Positions 5,730 to 8,012 of a stretch of 8,012 bases of DNA are shown here, in pieces. Both the position numbers and the translations under genes were made by a program. The notes under the pieces were generated by a model. That model was not told where the DNA came from and made no database searches. It saw nothing but the letters and a program-made list of their open reading frames with translations. The stretch is from contig JAHWJQ010000092.1 of the NCBI GenBank assembly GCA_019348305.1, positions 1 through 8,012 on the forward strand, read 5' to 3'. Origin of the DNA: Actinomycetota bacterium. Lineage in GTDB: Bacteria > Actinomycetota > Acidimicrobiia > Acidimicrobiales > CADCTF01. Each line of letters starts with the position of its first letter. Position 1 is the first letter of the stretch.

Positions 5730-6011
5730 GTGAAAGACACCGGGATGGCCCGCAAGGTCGACGACCTGGGGCGGATCGTCCTACCCGTGGAGCTGCGGCG
5801 GCTCCACGGCATCCAGACCGGCGATTCGCTGGAGATCTCCGTCGATGGCGATGCCATCGTGTTGCGCAAGCTCACGCTGGGCTGCGTGTTCTGCGGGAGC
5901 GACGAGGGCCTGTCCACCTTCCGCAGCCGGTGCCTTTGCCTCGAGTGCCGGCGAGACCTCAGCGCTCCAGCCGAAGGGCCGCCGCATACACCTGCCGTTT
6001 CGGCACGCTGA
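5730..6011 (+). CDS. AbrB/SpoVT-type DNA-binding regulator with zinc-ribbon-like tail
   Basis: A 93-residue protein. Residues 1-47 are a swapped-hairpin AbrB domain very like the Bacillus AbrB/SpoVT N terminus: TGMARKVDDLGRIVLPVELR, then GDSLEISVDGDAIVLRK. Such proteins dimerise and bind AT-rich or bent DNA as transition-type regulators. Residues 52-73 hold CxxC (52, 55) and CLCLEC (68, 70, 73), which could bind zinc. The final 16 or so residues are Pro/Ala-rich and look like an unstructured run-on encoded where the gene overlaps rsmI. The GTG start at 5730 gives the canonical MK-TG-ARKVD-LGR N terminus, with AAGGGGGG 9 nt upstream. It diverges from metG across 41 bp. Its DNA targets are unknown; autoregulation and effects on metG are plausible from position only. 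Confidence 0.88.
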   Translation: MKDTGMARKVDDLGRIVLPVELRRLHGIQTGDSLEISVDGDAIVLRKLTLGCVFCGSDEGLSTFRSRCLCLECRRDLSAPAEGPPHTPAVSAR

Positions 6012-6810
6012 GCCCGGCCGCCACCGCGGCTACGGCATCGCGGGTCGATGCGCCGGCTTCGAGGTGCCGGCGCAAGGCGTCGTCCACGTCGGCCGCCGTG
6101 GCACCGGTCGGCGTGGCTCCTTCCAGCACCAGGACGAACTCCCCCCTGGCTGCCGCCGCCGAAGCCCATTCGCCGGCCTCGAGCAACGTGCCCCGCCACA
6201 CCTCCTCGAACCGCTTGGTGAGCTCCCTGGCGACGGCGATGCGGCGATCGCCACCACAGGCGTCGAGCAGGTCCTGCACGGTGGCCCGCAACCGATGGGG
6301 GGCCTCGTAGAGCACGCTGGTACGGGTCTCGCCGGCCAGCACCGCCAGCCGCTCGGTGCGCTCGCGGCCCTTGCGGGGCAGGAACCCCTCGAAGCAGAAC
6401 CGCCCGGTCGGTAGCCCGCTCACCACGAGGGCGGCGATCACCGCCGAGGGGCCGGGCACCGTCTCGATGGCAACGCCGGCGGCCACCGCGGCTGCCACGA
6501 GCCGCTCTCCGGGGTCGCTGATGCCGGGCGTGCCGGCATCGGTGATGACCGCCACCCGGGCCCCGGCTGCAACCTCCGCCACCAGCCGCTGGGCCTGCTC
6601 GGCCTCGTTGTGGGCATGCACGGCGACGAGGCGCCGGGGGGTGATCCCGGCGTGGTGGAGCAGCTTGGCGCTGTGGCGGGTGTCCTCGCAGGCGATGACA
6701 TGGGCCGCCCGCAGGGCCTCGACCGCTCGGGGGGACAGGTCGCCCAGGTTGCCGATGGGGGTCGCCACCAGCACCAGAGCGCCACCGCGGTGCTCACCGC
6801 CGGCCGCCAC
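5959..6810 (-). CDS. rsmI: 16S rRNA (cytidine1402-2'-O)-methyltransferase RsmI
   Basis: Adds the 2'-O-methyl of C1402 in the ribosomal P site using S-adenosylmethionine; with RsmH it makes the doubly modified m4Cm. It is a tetrapyrrole-methylase-fold enzyme. Visible motifs: LVATPIGNLGDLSPRA (14-29), CEDTRHSAKLL (41-51), ITDAGTPGISDPGERL (89-104), VPGPSAV (118-124), and FEGFLPRKGRER (140-151). A C-terminal helical domain with a winged-helix-like end (SVPKRQVYAAAL) follows. The length of 283 residues is normal. The GTG at 6810 is preceded by AGGGG with a 6-nt spacer and lies 2 nt after the DUF192 stop, so it is coupled to that gene. Its last 17 codons are overlapped on the other strand by the AbrB-like gene. 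Confidence 0.95.
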   Translation of the reverse strand: MAAGGEHRGGALVLVATPIGNLGDLSPRAVEALRAAHVIACEDTRHSAKLLHHAGITPRRLVAVHAHNEAEQAQRLVAEVAAGARVAVITDAGTPGISDPGERLVAAAVAAGVAIETVPGPSAVIAALVVSGLPTGRFCFEGFLPRKGRERTERLAVLAGETRTSVLYEAPHRLRATVQDLLDACGGDRRIAVARELTKRFEEVWRGTLLEAGEWASAAAARGEFVLVLEGATPTGATAADVDDALRRHLEAGASTRDAVAAVAAGLSVPKRQVYAAALRLER

Positions 6811-6812
6811 TC

Positions 6813-7142
6813 TCAGCCCCTGATCTCGAGGTGGTCGCCTGGTCGGAGGCGCCAGCGCTCGAAGGCGCCGGCCTCGGCCTCGAGGACGCTGCGGGCCCGC
6901 AACCGGGGGCGGGTCAGGCGCTGGCGGCGGAGGGTGAGCGTCTCGATGACCGTGAGATCGCCGTCGCAGAAGGCCACGTCGATGGGGAAGCGCATCCCGA
7001 AGGTGTGGACCGAGCGGGCTGGCTTCAGGAGCAGCGCTCCGTCGATGCCGTCGCGGCCGAGAAGCCCGGCGGCGCGCTCGGCGAAGGAGACGGCCACCTC
7101 CACGGCGGCGAGCACCTCCCCGTCCCGCAGCAACCAGGGCAT
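6813..7142 (-). CDS. DUF192 family protein
   Basis: A 109-residue single-domain protein of the DUF192 (UPF0127) family, whose function is not established. The recognisable core runs from RAAGLLGRDGIDGALLL (23-39) through SVHTFGMRFPIDVAFCD (44-60), where the family has a Trp/Phe-Met...Pro-Leu/Ile-Asp-Val-Phe pattern. It ends in AGAFERWRLRPGDHLEI, matching the usual Gly...Gly-Asp closing strands. No signal peptide or lipobox is visible, although many DUF192 proteins are exported, so this copy is probably cytoplasmic. The ATG at 7142 lies 8 nt past the ychF stop and the TGA is 2 nt before rsmI, consistent with one transcript. I see no strong ribosome-binding site. Confidence 0.85.
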   Translation of the reverse strand: MPWLLRDGEVLAAVEVAVSFAERAAGLLGRDGIDGALLLKPARSVHTFGMRFPIDVAFCDGDLTVIETLTLRRQRLTRPRLRARSVLEAEAGAFERWRLRPGDHLEIRG

Positions 7143-7150
7143 GTCAGGCG

Positions 7151-8012
7151 CTAGACGCTGAAGCGGATCTCGAGCACGTCACCGTCGACCACCTCGTAGT
7201 CCTTGCCCTCCACCCGGAGCCGCCCCACCTCCCTGGCCTTGGCCCACGACCCCAGTTCGAGAAGCTCGTCCCAGCGGATCACCTCGGCCCGGATGAAGCC
7301 CCGCTGGAGATCGGAGTGGATCACGCCGGCGCATTCCGGTGCCTTGGCCCCGGCGCGGAAGGTCCAGGCCCGGCTCTCCTTGTCGCCGGTGGTGAGGAAG
7401 GTGCGCCGCCCGAGGAGGTGGTAGGCGGCATGGACGACCCGGGGGAGCGCTCCTTGGCCCAGGCCCAGCCCCTCGAGCATCTCGGCCCGCTCGTCCGCGG
7501 CCAGCTGAGCCGCCTCGGCCTCGAGCTGCACGCACATGGGGAGGACCTCGGCGAAGTGGTCCAGGTGGTCGACCACCGGCTTGGCCTTCTCCTCGGCCCG
7601 GTCGAGGTCACCCTCGCCCACGTTCACCACGGCCAGCACGGGCTTGTTGGTGAGGAGGAACGCCGGCTTCAACAGCTCGCGCATCTCGGCATTGAGCGAC
7701 GAGCGGTACAGCGGGGTGCCCTCGTCGAGCAACGCCCGGGCCTCGCTGAGCGCGGCGACCTCGGCGACCAGTGACTTGTCGAGGCGCGACTGCTTGTCCT
7801 TGCGGGGCAGCTGACTGTCGATGGTGGCCAGGTCAGCCAGGCACAGCTCGGTCTCGACGATGGCCAGGTGCTCGAGGGGGTCGGAGGGGCCGGCGACGTC
7901 GTCGTCCTCGAAGGCCCGCAGGACATAGACGATGGTGTCGACTTCGCGGATGCCGGCCAGGAACCTGTTGCCCAGTCCTTCGCCCCTGCTGGCCCCTTCC
8001 ACCAGGCCGCCG
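7151..8012 (-). CDS. ychF: YchF/OLA1-type ATPase, C-terminal 286 residues, runs off the window
   Basis: An Obg-related P-loop protein that prefers ATP over GTP, binds ribosomes and is linked to the oxidative-stress response. The window starts inside the G domain at the G3 region, with GLVEGASRGEGLGN, followed by FLAGIREVDTIVYVLRAFED, the typical YchF sequence after the DxxG motif. The helical coiled insertion follows (PLEHLAIVETELCLADLATID, then a Lys-rich helix). Next comes the NxxE-type specificity motif (VVNVGEGDL, in place of the GTPase NKxD), which explains ATP preference. The C terminus is a TGS domain: SRAWTFRAGAKAPECAGVIH, then DLQRGFIRAEVI and KDYEVVDGDVLEIRF, ending in TAG. The P-loop and roughly the first 65-70 residues lie beyond base 8012. 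First visible gene of the ychF-DUF192-rsmI run. Confidence 0.95.
   Translation of the reverse strand, partial: GGLVEGASRGEGLGNRFLAGIREVDTIVYVLRAFEDDDVAGPSDPLEHLAIVETELCLADLATIDSQLPRKDKQSRLDKSLVAEVAALSEARALLDEGTPLYRSSLNAEMRELLKPAFLLTNKPVLAVVNVGEGDLDRAEEKAKPVVDHLDHFAEVLPMCVQLEAEAAQLAADERAEMLEGLGLGQGALPRVVHAAYHLLGRRTFLTTGDKESRAWTFRAGAKAPECAGVIHSDLQRGFIRAEVIRWDELLELGSWAKAREVGRLRVEGKDYEVVDGDVLEIRFSV

Noticed and set aside
4255..5733. A 492-codon plus-strand open frame antisense to metG.
   Set aside because: Composition is the low-information Arg/Gly/Val pattern typical of the complement of a high-GC gene; there are no recognisable domains and metG is certain.

Overview
This is a high-GC window of actinobacterial type. 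It carries a deeply conserved housekeeping block with an SOS-regulated accessory gene at its left edge. Three things point to Actinobacteria: the base composition and frequent GTG starts, a bS22-type mini ribosomal protein, and a Gram-positive-type LexA box (CGAAC-N4-GTTCG). The AbrB-like protein next to metG and the exact gene order look like the Acidimicrobiia or a related uncultured lineage, but that placement is an inference and no rRNA is present to confirm it.

Layout, left to right. Positions 1-619 (minus) hold the N-terminal 206 codons of a DUF222 (13E12-type) protein that runs off the window. Its promoter at 715-743 has a perfect LexA/SOS box lying exactly between the -35 and -10 elements. 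Upstream of it lie a candidate hairpin terminator (754-784) and a tRNA-Gln(TTG) gene (820-891, minus). On the plus strand at 990-1088 is a 32-residue bS22-family ribosomal protein. Next come five minus-strand genes in one tight run, transcribed right to left from 5688 to 1137: metG, tatD, an RlpA-like secreted double-psi beta-barrel protein, rsmA and ispE. The first steps of the run are nearly gapless, and rsmA and ispE overlap by 14 nt. A short 41-bp divergent spacer separates metG from a plus-strand AbrB-type regulator with a C-terminal zinc-ribbon-like tail (5730-6011). That gene collides tail to tail with rsmI. rsmI, a DUF192 gene and the C-terminal part of ychF form a second minus-strand run (8012 to 5959).

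The genes serve translation (metG, rsmA, rsmI, bS22, tRNA-Gln, ychF), isoprenoid precursor synthesis (ispE), nucleic-acid quality control (tatD) and cell-wall remodelling (RlpA-like). The order rsmI - inverted abrB - metG - tatD - 3D/DPBB wall protein - rsmA - ispE is, from memory, that of the Bacillus subtilis yabC-abrB-metS-yabD-yabE-(rnmV)-ksgA-...-ispE region, including the flipped orientation of abrB. This makes the block a trans-phylum conserved neighbourhood.

The most notable points are the SOS operator in front of the DUF222 gene, two adjacent genes (RlpA-like and rsmA) whose only plausible start codons are CTG, an unusually compact IspE, and the convergent coding overlap between the AbrB-like gene and rsmI. 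I found no new multi-gene system: apart from the DUF222 gene this is ordinary core genome. No stretch over 300 bases lacks a gene.
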